Notes: generated by a model from the sequence alone, not told the origin. Positions 1-8,090 are shown, numbered from the stretch's first letter. The stretch is 15,369 nucleotides of DNA from Anaerolineaceae bacterium UBA5838 (GCA_002432795.1 DJGU01000138.1:910-16278); one strand, 5' to 3'. A program made the numbers and translations.

Positions 1-347
1 GCATGGGTGAGGTTCTTTTGATTTTGGATGGCATAGTCACTGCGAATTGTGCCTGGGTCGGCTTCAGTTCCGCGGGTTTTTCCCATCGTCTGGCGGATGG
101 CGATAATCGCATCGGGACCGGTCCAGACCATTGCCATAACAGGCGAGGAGGTGATGAAAGCGATCAAGCCATCAAAAAATGGTTTTCCCGCGTGAACAGC
201 ATAATGCTGTTTTGCCAACTCCGGGCTGACCTGCAGGAATTTCGCCGCAACAAGGCGCAGCCCGCGGTTTTCGAGTCTGGTGATCACCTCACCAATCAAC
301 CCGCGCTGTACGCCATCGGGTTTAACCAACACTAAAGAACGTTCCAT
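1..347 (-). CDS. ndk: Nucleoside diphosphate kinase (3' end outside window)
   Basis: Transfers the gamma phosphate from NTPs to NDPs in the cytoplasm through a phosphohistidine. The first 115 codons are present. The protein opens with MERSLVLVKPDGVQRG, the classic N terminus with the KPDG motif, and continues with FFDGLIAFITSSPV, GPDA and GKTRGTEADPGTIR, all in family order. The last complete codon in the window is the His of NLTH, equivalent to the active-site His of NLVHGSD in typical Ndk, so about 25-35 residues including the C terminus are missing. The ATG at 345-347 has GGAG six bases upstream. It follows the acidic ORF by 25 bases and is the third gene of an apparent rpoD operon. Family assignment is secure; completeness beyond position 1 cannot be judged. 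Confidence 0.96.
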   Translation of the reverse strand, partial: MERSLVLVKPDGVQRGLIGEVITRLENRGLRLVAAKFLQVSPELAKQHYAVHAGKPFFDGLIAFITSSPVMAMVWTGPDAIIAIRQTMGKTRGTEADPGTIRSDYAIQNQKNLTH

Positions 348-372
348 GTCATGCTCCAGTCAGAGAATTTTC

Positions 373-1020
373 TTAATCCAATGAGCTGTTAAGCTCATCG
401 TAGATGTCCCAAAGGTCGCCCGCGTCTGAGGTGAGCGTCAGTTGGGAGCGTAAGGTTTTCTTTGCGGCTTCCGCTAAAACAGGATCGGTCTTGTTAGCAC
501 GAATCAGTGCAAGGGCTTCCTCTCGCTGATTTTCTTTGAACAAGTCGCGTATTTCCTGTTTGAAACTTTCAGCCAAATCGAGCTGCGGTTTCTCCGCAAA
601 TGGTGTTTCTGCTTCTTCGATCAGCTTTGTATCCATTCCGGCTTCAGGCGCATCTAAGGAATCAATTTCTGCGGTAGAAATTTGTGCTTCTTCAACTGGT
701 TCCAAATCCAGTGGATCCTGATCCTGGAATTCTGATAATTCCTGCCATTCAGACTCGCCAGGCATCGCAGGAGGAATAAATACTTCCTCTTCTTCCACGC
801 CATCAGAGAATGAAGCCAGTTGTTCCAGTTTATCAGCATCTTGAATTTCGTCCACTGACTGCTCCGGGCTTGAGGCAAACTTTAGTAACCAATCCGGCAG
901 TTGTGCCTGTGGCGCATCCGGCGTAACTTTGATTGGCTGGGTACCCTCTTCAGCGGAATGAGCGGGCGTGGGACTATTCACCTCAAAAGGTTGAGTTATT
1001 TCTTTTTTTTGCTCCGTCAC
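373..1020 (-). CDS. Acidic protein of unknown function between rpoD and ndk
   Basis: I do not recognise a named family. It has 215 residues, no signal peptide and no membrane segment. Residues 1-40 are Pro/Gln/Thr-rich; LPDWLLKFASSP (41-52) is a hydrophobic patch. Residues 53-150 are very acidic (EEEEVF, EWQELSEFQDQDP) and probably disordered. Residues 150-212 look helical and more ordered (FKQEIRDLFKENQREEALALI, then SDAGDLWDIYDELNSSL). The start is GTG at 1018-1020, two bases after the sigma-factor TAG, with GGAG seven bases upstream lying inside the end of the sigma gene. This implies co-translation with the sigma factor. The C-terminal helices resemble a short TPR-like or docking module, but that is a guess. 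Base use does not look foreign. Confidence 0.85.
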   Translation of the reverse strand: MTEQKKEITQPFEVNSPTPAHSAEEGTQPIKVTPDAPQAQLPDWLLKFASSPEQSVDEIQDADKLEQLASFSDGVEEEEVFIPPAMPGESEWQELSEFQDQDPLDLEPVEEAQISTAEIDSLDAPEAGMDTKLIEEAETPFAEKPQLDLAESFKQEIRDLFKENQREEALALIRANKTDPVLAEAAKKTLRSQLTLTSDAGDLWDIYDELNSSLD

Positions 1021-1022
1021 AG

Positions 1023-2222
1023 CTAGTCTCCGAGATAATCGCGCAACTTGCGCCTCACACTGGGGTGACGCAGGCGGGTGAGTGCCTGGGCTTCAATTTG
1101 ACGCACGCGTTCCCGGGTGACGCCCATTTTTCGCCCAACTTCTTCCAAAGTGTATGCCTGCCCATCCAGCAAACCGTAACGCAACTGCAGGATGCGCACT
1201 TCTCGGGGAGGAAGGGAGTCCAACACTTCCACAAGGTGTTCGCGCAGCAGGTTGAAGGTGGCGGTTTCATCCGGAGGAGAAGCTTCGTCATCTTCGATGA
1301 AGTCACCGAGCACGGAATCTTCCTCATCGTCGGTAGGTGTCTCCAGGGAAAGCGGTCGGCGGGCAACCTGGATCATGTTTTCGACCTTCTTTGGCAGTAC
1401 TTCCAGCGTTTCCGCTAATTCTTCAACCGATGGATCCCGCCCCAGTTTCTGGGTGAGCTGATGCTGGACGCGCAAAAGTTTGTTGATTTGATCGCCCATG
1501 TGCACTGGAACGCGAATGGTTCTGCCCTGGTCGGCAATCGCGCGGGTGACAGCCTGGCGGATCCACCAGGTGGCGTAGGTGCTGAATTTGTGTCCGCGCT
1601 GATACTCGAATTTCTTGGTAGCGCGAATCAAGCCGATGTTTCCTTCCTGGATCAGATCCAAAAAAGGAACACCGCGCCCCATGTATTTCTTGGCGACACT
1701 GATGACTAAGCGGGAATTTGCGGTGATGAGATGGTCGCGGGCTTCGCTGCCATCTTCAATAAAGCGCAAAAGTTCCTGGCGTTTTTTGTTGCTCAGGTTC
1801 CCTTGGGCGAGCTCAGCCCTGGCAATTCGACCTCGTTCGATTCGTTGCGCCAGAACAACCTCTTCTTCGATGTCATTCAGCAACGGCACCCGGCTAACCT
1901 CTTTCAGGTATAGACCAATTGTGTCATCGGTGTCGATGTTTGCCAGGTCATCAATGGTGGGTTCCTCATCTGCCGTTTCTGACAACTCCTTATCGGAGGG
2001 TTCGTTTCCGGGCATGTCGTCTTCTTTGATGCGGATGCCGGCATTGCTGAGGGCATTATAGACGCCCTCAAGCTGGTCAATATCTTGTTCGACTTCCGGG
2101 AAGAATTGCAGGATATCATCGTTAGTCACGTAGGACTTTTTTCGAGCAAAATCCAGAAGGCGGTTTAGAGATGATGAGGGGGAATCTTCTTCAATTATGG
2201 GTTGGTTGTTCAATCTTGCCAT
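1023..2222 (-). CDS. rpoD: Primary RNA polymerase sigma factor (sigma-70, RpoD/SigA)
   Basis: Directs core RNA polymerase to housekeeping promoters. It is 399 residues from ATG 2222, the usual size of group 1 SigA in Gram-positives and Chloroflexota. Domains in order: region 1.1 about 16-66 (LLDFARKKSYVTNDDI), an acidic linker, region 1.2 about 98-130 (DDTIGLYLKEVSRVPLL), region 2 about 161-231 (FLDLIQEGNIGLIRA and YATWWIRQAVTRAI), region 3 about 240-295, and region 4 about 334-388 with the helix-turn-helix EVGRKMGVTRERVRQIE. The frame stays open upstream to 2372, but those 50 residues are AT-rich, unlike any sigma N terminus, and cover the likely promoter, so I take MARLNNQPIIEE as the start. 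AAGG lies rather far upstream (about 14 bases), so the ribosome site is weak. First gene of the operon with the acidic ORF and ndk. Confidence 0.96.
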   Translation of the reverse strand: MARLNNQPIIEEDSPSSSLNRLLDFARKKSYVTNDDILQFFPEVEQDIDQLEGVYNALSNAGIRIKEDDMPGNEPSDKELSETADEEPTIDDLANIDTDDTIGLYLKEVSRVPLLNDIEEEVVLAQRIERGRIARAELAQGNLSNKKRQELLRFIEDGSEARDHLITANSRLVISVAKKYMGRGVPFLDLIQEGNIGLIRATKKFEYQRGHKFSTYATWWIRQAVTRAIADQGRTIRVPVHMGDQINKLLRVQHQLTQKLGRDPSVEELAETLEVLPKKVENMIQVARRPLSLETPTDDEEDSVLGDFIEDDEASPPDETATFNLLREHLVEVLDSLPPREVRILQLRYGLLDGQAYTLEEVGRKMGVTRERVRQIEAQALTRLRHPSVRRKLRDYLGD

Positions 2223-2267
2223 GTATAAGCAGTGGACCTTTTCTGTGTTTTTGTTTTTCGTTTCAAT

Positions 2268-2296
2268 AGAGTACGATATTTTAAGACAAAATTCAA
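2268..2296 (-). promoter_or_regulatory. Possible sigma-70 promoter for the rpoD operon
   Basis: On the minus strand TTGAAT (2296-2291) is followed by a 17-base spacer and TACTCT (2273-2268). The predicted transcript would start near 2261, about 40 bases before the sigma ATG. The -35 matches 4 of 6 and the -10 only 3 of 6. An overlapping alternative uses TATCGT as -10. The region is AT-rich, which raises the rate of chance matches. Confidence 0.3.
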
Positions 2297-2355
2297 GTGC
2301 AAAATGAGAACTAGTTGAGAGGTTGACCAAATTGATAATTACTTGATAAATTTGA

Positions 2356-2396
2356 TAAAAACACAAGAACACCTCCCTAAGAAGGTGTTCTTGTGT
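2356..2396 (-). terminator. Rho-independent terminator of the ABC transporter operon
   Basis: A perfect 14-bp stem (ACACAAGAACACCT at 2361-2374 and its complement at 2383-2396) with an 8-base loop. Read on the minus strand it is followed directly by TTTTTATC. It sits 33 bases after the stop of the last permease gene and upstream of the rpoD promoter, so it insulates the sigma operon from the transporter operon. On the plus strand there is no U tract. Confidence 0.9.
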
Positions 2397-2429
2397 AAAC
2401 TTGTTAGTAATTCTACTATTAGAATGCTA

Positions 2430-3938
2430 TTAATCAAGAATTTGCTGTTTCTCAGCCATTGGGGATAGGGCAGAATTTCCCAAGTCGATTCCTTCTGTTG
2501 GGGGTTGAACTTCTTTCTTAAATTGCTTCCAGGCATGCATTGCCAGCGACAAAGCGATAACGCCGTAGGAAACAAAGACCCGGAAGTACTCACCAATTTG
2601 AGCATTGTCAAACAGTTGCTTGCCAGCTTGCGGAGCTACGATAAACAGTGTATGGAACAGAATGACGCCAATGATGGCCTGCTTGTTCGTGGCTTTCTGC
2701 ACCGAGGCGCCGCCAACCAGCAGGGCTGCGATGGCAAATTGCGCGATTTGGGTGTGAGCGCCGTATGTTGAAAAAGTGCCGATATTTTGCAGGAAGATCA
2801 ATTGTCCCCAGCTTGCTAAAACAGTAGAAATGATCATGGCAATCACACGGGTCTGATCTACGTTGATACCCGAAGCCATTGCGACACTCTGGCTCTGTCC
2901 TACCGTGCGCATATTTTGCCCCAGGCGTGTGGATAGAATCTTATGATTAAACCAGCACAATCCCGCAATTAAGAGAAACGGCAAAACTGGCAACTTGACG
3001 AACAAAAGCACGTTTTCGATCTCAGGAATAAAGGTCAGACCGAAGATCAGACCGTAACCCAGTAATGCCAATATCGGTTTGACCAAGTTTTTGGCGGGTT
3101 TTTTGTCAATCCAGATCGATTTGACGATTTTGATGATCTGCACGACTGCCAGAACTATCAGCACCGCCGTCAGAGCATCCAACAGCCCCAGGCGGTCAGT
3201 GGAAAGGAACCTTTCGATAACGGGTATATAGGAGATGCCAAACAAAAGCCCGACTACCCCAAAGAGGATGAAATCGCCTTTGTGCAGCTGATATTTTTTG
3301 AGCAGATGCAAGACAACTTTAATGGCGGTGATAGCCAACACCACATAAAATAAAACCGTGACGATATCTACCATCCGCACAGAATCGATCGCATATTTCA
3401 GATTACCCGTCAAATCGATCGTGTTTTTGACCCCCACTCCTCCAGAAATAATCAATTTGGGATTGTTGACCGGGATAATTCCACCGATGATAACCAGGAA
3501 CAATAACTGGTATAAACCATCAGCAAAGTAGCCCAGAATGAGCCCGGCGATCATCTCCGCGCCTTTCATGCGGTTGAAAAGTTTACCCACCAGATAACCA
3601 AATAGCACAGCCAGCGGGGTAGCAATTAACACGCTCAGTAGCATGCCGCTAAAACCACCAAAGCCCCAGTATACAACGCAGAATACAGCGATTTGGGCTG
3701 CAACGGCACCAATCACTATGCCAAAGTTCAAGCCTAAACCGGCCAGGACAGGAATAATCAAAGCCAGCACTGTAAAGGTGTTACGGGTTATGCGGGTGAA
3801 AACACCATCCACAATGAAGGTCATGGGACTGCCGGAAAGCACAATCGCAGCCACACAAATTGCTGCGAAAGCAATCATGACTTTATTGTCAAAGAGGAAA
3901 GAACCAGCTTTTTGTAAGACGTTAGTTTTTTGGCTCAT
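2430..3938 (-). CDS. ABC transporter permease, long subunit with a duplicated membrane module
   Basis: Inner-membrane subunit of a sugar/nucleoside-type (BPD_transp_2) uptake transporter. It has 502 residues; its paralogue encoded just upstream has 371. Shared core features are GLGLNFGIVIGAVAAQ (67-82), the cytoplasmic coupling-type segment FGYLVGKLFNRMKGAEM (113-129), and a C-terminal block RTVGQSQSVAMASGINVD (344-361) followed by ISTVLASWGQLIFLQ. The extra length lies around 190-335, where two similar segments, about 201-245 and 263-311, repeat the pattern LxFGxxxIPxIExxL at an offset of 66 residues. ATG 3938 has a strong AAAGGAGG site and overlaps the previous stop by 4 bp (ATGA). Last gene of the operon, followed by the 2356-2396 terminator. 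Substrate unknown. Confidence 0.9.
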   Translation of the reverse strand: MSQKTNVLQKAGSFLFDNKVMIAFAAICVAAIVLSGSPMTFIVDGVFTRITRNTFTVLALIIPVLAGLGLNFGIVIGAVAAQIAVFCVVYWGFGGFSGMLLSVLIATPLAVLFGYLVGKLFNRMKGAEMIAGLILGYFADGLYQLLFLVIIGGIIPVNNPKLIISGGVGVKNTIDLTGNLKYAIDSVRMVDIVTVLFYVVLAITAIKVVLHLLKKYQLHKGDFILFGVVGLLFGISYIPVIERFLSTDRLGLLDALTAVLIVLAVVQIIKIVKSIWIDKKPAKNLVKPILALLGYGLIFGLTFIPEIENVLLFVKLPVLPFLLIAGLCWFNHKILSTRLGQNMRTVGQSQSVAMASGINVDQTRVIAMIISTVLASWGQLIFLQNIGTFSTYGAHTQIAQFAIAALLVGGASVQKATNKQAIIGVILFHTLFIVAPQAGKQLFDNAQIGEYFRVFVSYGVIALSLAMHAWKQFKKEVQPPTEGIDLGNSALSPMAEKQQILD

Positions 3939-5050
3939 TGGTTTCCTCCTTTCGTTTTGGATAAGGCGTACAGGATGATGCCATTGGAAATAATGATCCG
4001 CAACACTTCTGGCAGAGTACCAATTTCAATCACTTCATTGACCACCGGCAGGGCGGTCACAAGGATTCCCTGGAAAAGCAGAGTGCCGATCAGAACGTGC
4101 GAGATTTTCGCTCGTCTTACAGAGGCGCCGCCAATCAAAATTGAAGCAACGCTGGCAAAACCCATCATCAGGGGTGCATTATAAAGTTGTAAAAATCCGT
4201 AAGTCTGAGCGTAGAGAATTATCCCTACTGCACCAAGAACGGTTGAAATTGCTGTCCCCTGAATGCGTTTTCCGTCCACATTGATGCCCGTGGTGGTGGT
4301 GAATAATTGATTTTCACCTGCGGCGCTCATGGCAATACCAAGTTTGCTTCTGAAAAATAGCCAGATAATGAAACACAGCAGGGCAAAGACTAAAATCAAT
4401 CCAAGCGGAACAGTAAAATCTCCAATTTTGAAAGCTAACCAATGCAGCCACGCCGGCTGCGTTGACTGGACCACATCCGGATTGCTTAATAAACCTCCGA
4501 AGCTGCCTGAAAGACTGGCTGTGTTGCGCAAGCCCCGGCCCTGAAGAGGCCAGCTCAACTCACCATTTTTAAATGCGAGCGAGAGCCAAACGATGTTCAT
4601 GAAGGCAATCACAGAAAAACCAACATAAGTGGAGACTGTCATTTCTGAGCCTTTGACCCGGTTGAGAAGCATACCGTAGAGAGTCCCCAAAATTGCTGCC
4701 ATGATTATCCCAAATAAAAGGGCTAACAGAAGTGTTAACCAGGGCGCGCCAGCCCCCAGCACTTCGTTCCAGTTTCTGAGAAAACTAATTTCCATTGCAA
4801 AAACTGAACCCAAAAGTCCTGCGGAAATACCCAACGATATGCCAAAATTCAATCCGATACCACTTTGAATACCTGGAACCATTGCTAACACCAATGTTCC
4901 ATACATTAACCAGCGCCTGAGAACATCGCTAAATAATGCGGCTGGTGAAAACCCCAGAACTATCGATGTAACAACGAGGAAGATGAAAAACAAACCGATA
5001 ATTAATCTTGGCAGTCCGATGTTCTCGTAAATATTCTTCAAGGTTTTCAT
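3935..5050 (-). CDS. ABC transporter permease, short subunit
   Basis: First of two permeases that should pair in the membrane. It has 371 residues with about eight to ten hydrophobic segments. Landmarks: an N-terminal helix 13-35, IGLNFGISLGISAGLLG (65-81), the coupling-type segment LGTLYGMLLNRVKGSEM (121-137), GIAMSAAGENQLFTTTTGINVD (238-259), and ASILIGGASVRRA (302-314). This is the layout of RbsC-like permeases serving BMP-type and sugar ABC systems. The ATG at 5048-5050 overlaps the ATPase stop by 4 bp, and its own stop overlaps the next permease start by 4 bp, so the three genes are translationally coupled. It lacks the extra membrane module of its partner. Family assignment is firm; the ligand cannot be read from the permease. 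Confidence 0.92.
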   Translation of the reverse strand: MKTLKNIYENIGLPRLIIGLFFIFLVVTSIVLGFSPAALFSDVLRRWLMYGTLVLAMVPGIQSGIGLNFGISLGISAGLLGSVFAMEISFLRNWNEVLGAGAPWLTLLLALLFGIIMAAILGTLYGMLLNRVKGSEMTVSTYVGFSVIAFMNIVWLSLAFKNGELSWPLQGRGLRNTASLSGSFGGLLSNPDVVQSTQPAWLHWLAFKIGDFTVPLGLILVFALLCFIIWLFFRSKLGIAMSAAGENQLFTTTTGINVDGKRIQGTAISTVLGAVGIILYAQTYGFLQLYNAPLMMGFASVASILIGGASVRRAKISHVLIGTLLFQGILVTALPVVNEVIEIGTLPEVLRIIISNGIILYALSKTKGGNQ

Positions 5051-6648
5051 GCGGCTTCCTCCTCTCTGACACCTGCCATGGCCAAACCAAATGCCGCGTC
5101 AGAATCATCAGGCTTCATTACCGAGAAAACTTTTCCTTCAGAGACGATCGCTATGCGGTCGCACAGAGATCTGAGTTCCACCAATTCTGAACTGATCATC
5201 ACAATCGTTGTTCCCTGTTCACGATTAATTTTTGTAAGATACTCCAAAACCAGTTTTTTCGCGCCTATGTCAATACCGCGGGTTGGTTCTGAAACAATTA
5301 AAATTTTCGGGTCCATTGTGATAGCCCGGGCAAGGCAGACTTTTTGTTGATTGCCTCCCGAAAGACTGCCAGCCGCTTGGGAAGTTCCAGTGCAGCGGAT
5401 ATCCAGCAGTTTGATCATGTCCCGGGTATGTTGATCCGCTTTGGCTTTATCCAAAAGTTTGATGGGGCCTATGTGTGTCAGAAATTCATCTTTAATCTGC
5501 ATTGCTGAAAAGGTGATATTCCGTTCGATCGATTCGCCAAGCAGCAAACCAACACCTCTTCGGTCTTCCGAAACAAAGGCAATATCATTGCGGAGGGCTT
5601 CACCCAACTTGCTGAGATCCAGGCGTTTTCCAAAAGCGTAGACATCCCCTTGCGTATCAAAAAGACCCATGATGCCGTTGGCGATACCAATTTTGCCCTG
5701 TCCTGCTAGTCCACCGAACCCAAAGATCTCACCTTCACGGATTTTGATGTTCATGCCTTTCACGCGTTCGCCTGGCATGTCCACGTGATAATTTTTGAAT
5801 TCGAGCGCGATTTTGTCATCTGACAGATCCCGGCTTCTTAAAAGACTGTCGTCAACCAGTTTATCGACCTTTCGACCGATCATGAGTTCAGCAATTCTTG
5901 CCAGGTTAATTTCCTTGACATCTTTACGGGCTACAAATTCACCATCCCTCAAAATAGTCATACTATCAGCTACAGCCATAACCTCAGTTAACCTGTGGGT
6001 AATAAAGATGATTGCAATTCCTTTCTGAGCAATCAACCGCATAATCTCCAAGAGTCGGTCCGCTTCGCCTTCAGTCAAAACAGCGGTAGGTTCGTCGAAA
6101 ACCAGCAACTTTATTCCAGTTTTATCAATTTCACGGGCGATTTCGACAAATTGCTTATAACCAATCGGCATTCCTGCCACCTTGGCATATTCTTCAATGT
6201 TCATCATCCCGATGCTATCCAGAGCCTTTCGGGCATCCCTGGACATCTGTGGCCAATTCATTTTGTCAAGTAAATTGCCAAAAATCTTGCTGAAGGCGGT
6301 AGGTTCACCAATTTCTCTGCCCAGCTTGATATTTTCTGTGACATTGAATTCAGGGATAAGCATGAATTCCTGGTGAACCATGCCAATTCCACAGTTCATG
6401 GCAGTGTGTGGGCAATCAATGGATGTTGATTCGCCACTCATCTGGATTTCCCCTTCAAATCCTCCTGTGGAGTATATAACGGGCATACCAAAAAGAATAT
6501 TCATCAAGGTGGATTTGCCAGCACCGTTTTCTCCTACCAGGGCATGGATTTCTCCCGGTTTGACTTTGAGGTTAACGCCTTTCAGAACCCGATTGCCATA
6601 ATATTCTTTGGAAATATTATTCATTGACAACAAATATTGGTCTTCCAA
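5047..6648 (-). CDS. ABC transporter ATPase with two fused nucleotide-binding domains
   Basis: Cytoplasmic motor of the uptake system, RbsA/YufO-like, 533 residues from TTG 6648. NBD1: Walker A GENGAGKST (40-48), degenerate signature MPIGYKQ (160-166), Walker B LLVFDEPT (181-188), H-loop His 218. NBD2: altered Walker A GLAGQGKI (313-320), intact signature LSGGNQQ (429-435), Walker B with Ser for Asp, ILIVSEPT (449-456). One site (NBD1 Walker A with NBD2 signature) looks fully active and the other degenerate, as is common in this family. The frame is open to a TTG at 6702, but that codon sits in a hairpin; TTG 6648 has GAAGGAGG seven bases upstream and gives a normal N terminus. An ATG at 6624 is the other option. 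The 4-bp overlap with the next permease marks one operon. Confidence 0.93.
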   Translation of the reverse strand: MEDQYLLSMNNISKEYYGNRVLKGVNLKVKPGEIHALVGENGAGKSTLMNILFGMPVIYSTGGFEGEIQMSGESTSIDCPHTAMNCGIGMVHQEFMLIPEFNVTENIKLGREIGEPTAFSKIFGNLLDKMNWPQMSRDARKALDSIGMMNIEEYAKVAGMPIGYKQFVEIAREIDKTGIKLLVFDEPTAVLTEGEADRLLEIMRLIAQKGIAIIFITHRLTEVMAVADSMTILRDGEFVARKDVKEINLARIAELMIGRKVDKLVDDSLLRSRDLSDDKIALEFKNYHVDMPGERVKGMNIKIREGEIFGFGGLAGQGKIGIANGIMGLFDTQGDVYAFGKRLDLSKLGEALRNDIAFVSEDRRGVGLLLGESIERNITFSAMQIKDEFLTHIGPIKLLDKAKADQHTRDMIKLLDIRCTGTSQAAGSLSGGNQQKVCLARAITMDPKILIVSEPTRGIDIGAKKLVLEYLTKINREQGTTIVMISSELVELRSLCDRIAIVSEGKVFSVMKPDDSDAAFGLAMAGVREEEAA

Positions 6649-6673
6649 TACTGTGCCTCCTTCTTCTGTTTTC

Positions 6674-6712
6674 AAAAAGAAGTGCCGGCTTGCGCTCTGC
6701 AAGCCGGCGCTT
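6674..6712 (-). terminator. Intra-operon hairpin with U tract (attenuator) after the lipoprotein gene
   Basis: A perfect 10-bp GC-rich stem (GCCGGCTTGC and its complement, plus coordinates 6684-6693 and 6699-6708) with a 5-base loop. It extends by three more pairs past one mismatch to 6680-6712. On the minus strand it is followed by CTTTTTG. It lies 31 bases after the lipoprotein stop and upstream of the ATPase ribosome site, so it probably stops part of the transcripts and also protects the upstream mRNA, giving more binding protein than ATPase. Confidence 0.75.
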
Positions 6713-6742
6713 TGTGGAGTTTAGTCGTTAGTCAGGATCTCT

Positions 6743-7945
6743 CTACTGCGAGAAATCATAGAAAGGAGCCAGCAACATCAGGAAGTTGGGCAGGTTAACG
6801 CCGTCTTCGTTGTAGTTTGTCACTGTCAGATCGCCCAAACCACGTGCGGCAGAGGCTTCATTCAAGGTTGCAATGAAAGCTTCTGTGTCTCTTGGATCGG
6901 TGACCTGTCCTTCCGCAAATTTGATCGCGAAGCGGACACCGGCGTCAATCATCAACATGTTGATGGGAACACCCCAGGTCGACATGCGGGCTTCCTGACC
7001 CTTTTCCTTCAGCTTGATGGCAATTTGATCCAGCATGTACTGTACATCGCCTTCGTGACCCTTGACATCAATGTTCAAACCAGCGGGATACCCATGATAG
7101 GGGCTTGGGCAGCACTGCTGTGGATAAATCGCACCGTTTTCCCAAATGGTCCGGATGAGAGGTTCCTGCATGGCGCAGTTCGTGGAGAAGAAGGCTGTGT
7201 CTTTGCCGTAGGTTGCGATCTGCCGTGGAACGTCCTCAGTAATAAACTGCTGTGCGCCTGAGACGCCTGCGTCACCGGTTGGATCTGGAGCGTTGACTTC
7301 CACCAGTTCGATCCCTAATTCCGCACAGGTTTCCTTCATGATCTCAAGCCGCCGGGCAATAGTCGCATAGGACAGATGCCTGGGGAATGAGTAGTGGATG
7401 AAGGTTTTGGCACCCATCTTGGCAGCCAGTTCAGGGATGGTGCGACCCATCGAGATTTCGTCAACCTGCAATACGATGTCTGCTTTTTCTGCAATGATGG
7501 GAGGATCTTCAGCAGGAACACCGGCTACAAACAGCATGTCAGGTCGGATTTCCCGAACTTTCTCAATGGCTGCTGCAGCACCGGGGATTGCCTGCACAAA
7601 GACGATCGCCTTCACATCAGGGTCAGAAGCCATCTGCACGACTTGGGAGATTGTCGTTTCGGTCTCTGTGGAGAAGTTGTCAGGATAGGTGGCATGGACG
7701 ATCATATCGCCATATTTGGCGATCTGGTTCATGGCTTCCTGGTATTCCTCTTCACCCTGGGAGACAGTTCCGGTCATGATCCCTATCTTGTAGGGCTTTT
7801 CTTCCGGTTCTTCTACTACAGGCTCCGTCTCAGCGGGCTGCTCTGCGGGAGGTACTTCAGTTGATCGGCAAGCTGTGCTTGAAAATATCAATACAAAGCT
7901 CATAATCAACAGTACCATTTGAACTAGAAACTTCTTACTTTTCAT
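6743..7945 (-). CDS. DUF3798-type lipoprotein, substrate-binding component of the ABC system
   Basis: Extracytoplasmic ligand-binding lipoprotein, 400 residues. Residues 1-26 are a signal peptide with basic MKSKK, a hydrophobic core and a loose lipobox STAC (lipid Cys 26); 27-50 is an acidic Pro-rich tether. The body begins IGIMTGTVSQGEEEY (54-68) and carries HATYPDNFSTE, SDPDVKAIVFVQAIPGAAAA, HYSFPRHLSYATIARR (184-199), APDPTGDAGVSGAQQF (219-234), STNCAMQEPL (254-263) and CCPSPYHGYP (278-287). I recognise these from memory as the DUF3798 family (PF12683), which has a periplasmic-binding-protein-like two-lobe fold; no search was run. ATG 7945 has AAGGAG six bases upstream. First gene of the operon, followed by the attenuator-like hairpin, ATPase and permeases. 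The ligand is unknown; a sugar or nucleoside cannot be assumed. Confidence 0.9.
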   Translation of the reverse strand: MKSKKFLVQMVLLIMSFVLIFSSTACRSTEVPPAEQPAETEPVVEEPEEKPYKIGIMTGTVSQGEEEYQEAMNQIAKYGDMIVHATYPDNFSTETETTISQVVQMASDPDVKAIVFVQAIPGAAAAIEKVREIRPDMLFVAGVPAEDPPIIAEKADIVLQVDEISMGRTIPELAAKMGAKTFIHYSFPRHLSYATIARRLEIMKETCAELGIELVEVNAPDPTGDAGVSGAQQFITEDVPRQIATYGKDTAFFSTNCAMQEPLIRTIWENGAIYPQQCCPSPYHGYPAGLNIDVKGHEGDVQYMLDQIAIKLKEKGQEARMSTWGVPINMLMIDAGVRFAIKFAEGQVTDPRDTEAFIATLNEASAARGLGDLTVTNYNEDGVNLPNFLMLLAPFYDFSQ

Positions 7946-8090
7946 CTGTTACTCCTTATTTTCTTTTGTTAAGGAAATGGCGATATTGGTTTGCTGTTTG
8001 GAAAATATTGCGACCAGCTCTCCACATAACCGGTCTGATATGTTCGAAGCTAACCAAGTAAGTGGGCAGATGTTATGCTCACTTTCAAGA

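Noticed and set aside
373..1020. Plus-strand ORFs opposite the acidic gene and rpoD
   Set aside because: They are shadows: Ser-rich or mixed composition mirroring the Glu/Asp and Arg codons of the real genes, with no ribosome sites.
2223..2372. N-terminal extension of the sigma factor by 50 residues
   Set aside because: The stretch is AT-rich, unlike sigma region 1.1, and holds the likely promoter; ATG 2222 gives a normal SigA start.
7394..7864. 156-codon plus-strand ORF opposite the lipoprotein gene
   Set aside because: It is antisense to a clearly conserved coding sequence and has no promoter, ribosome site or family pattern.
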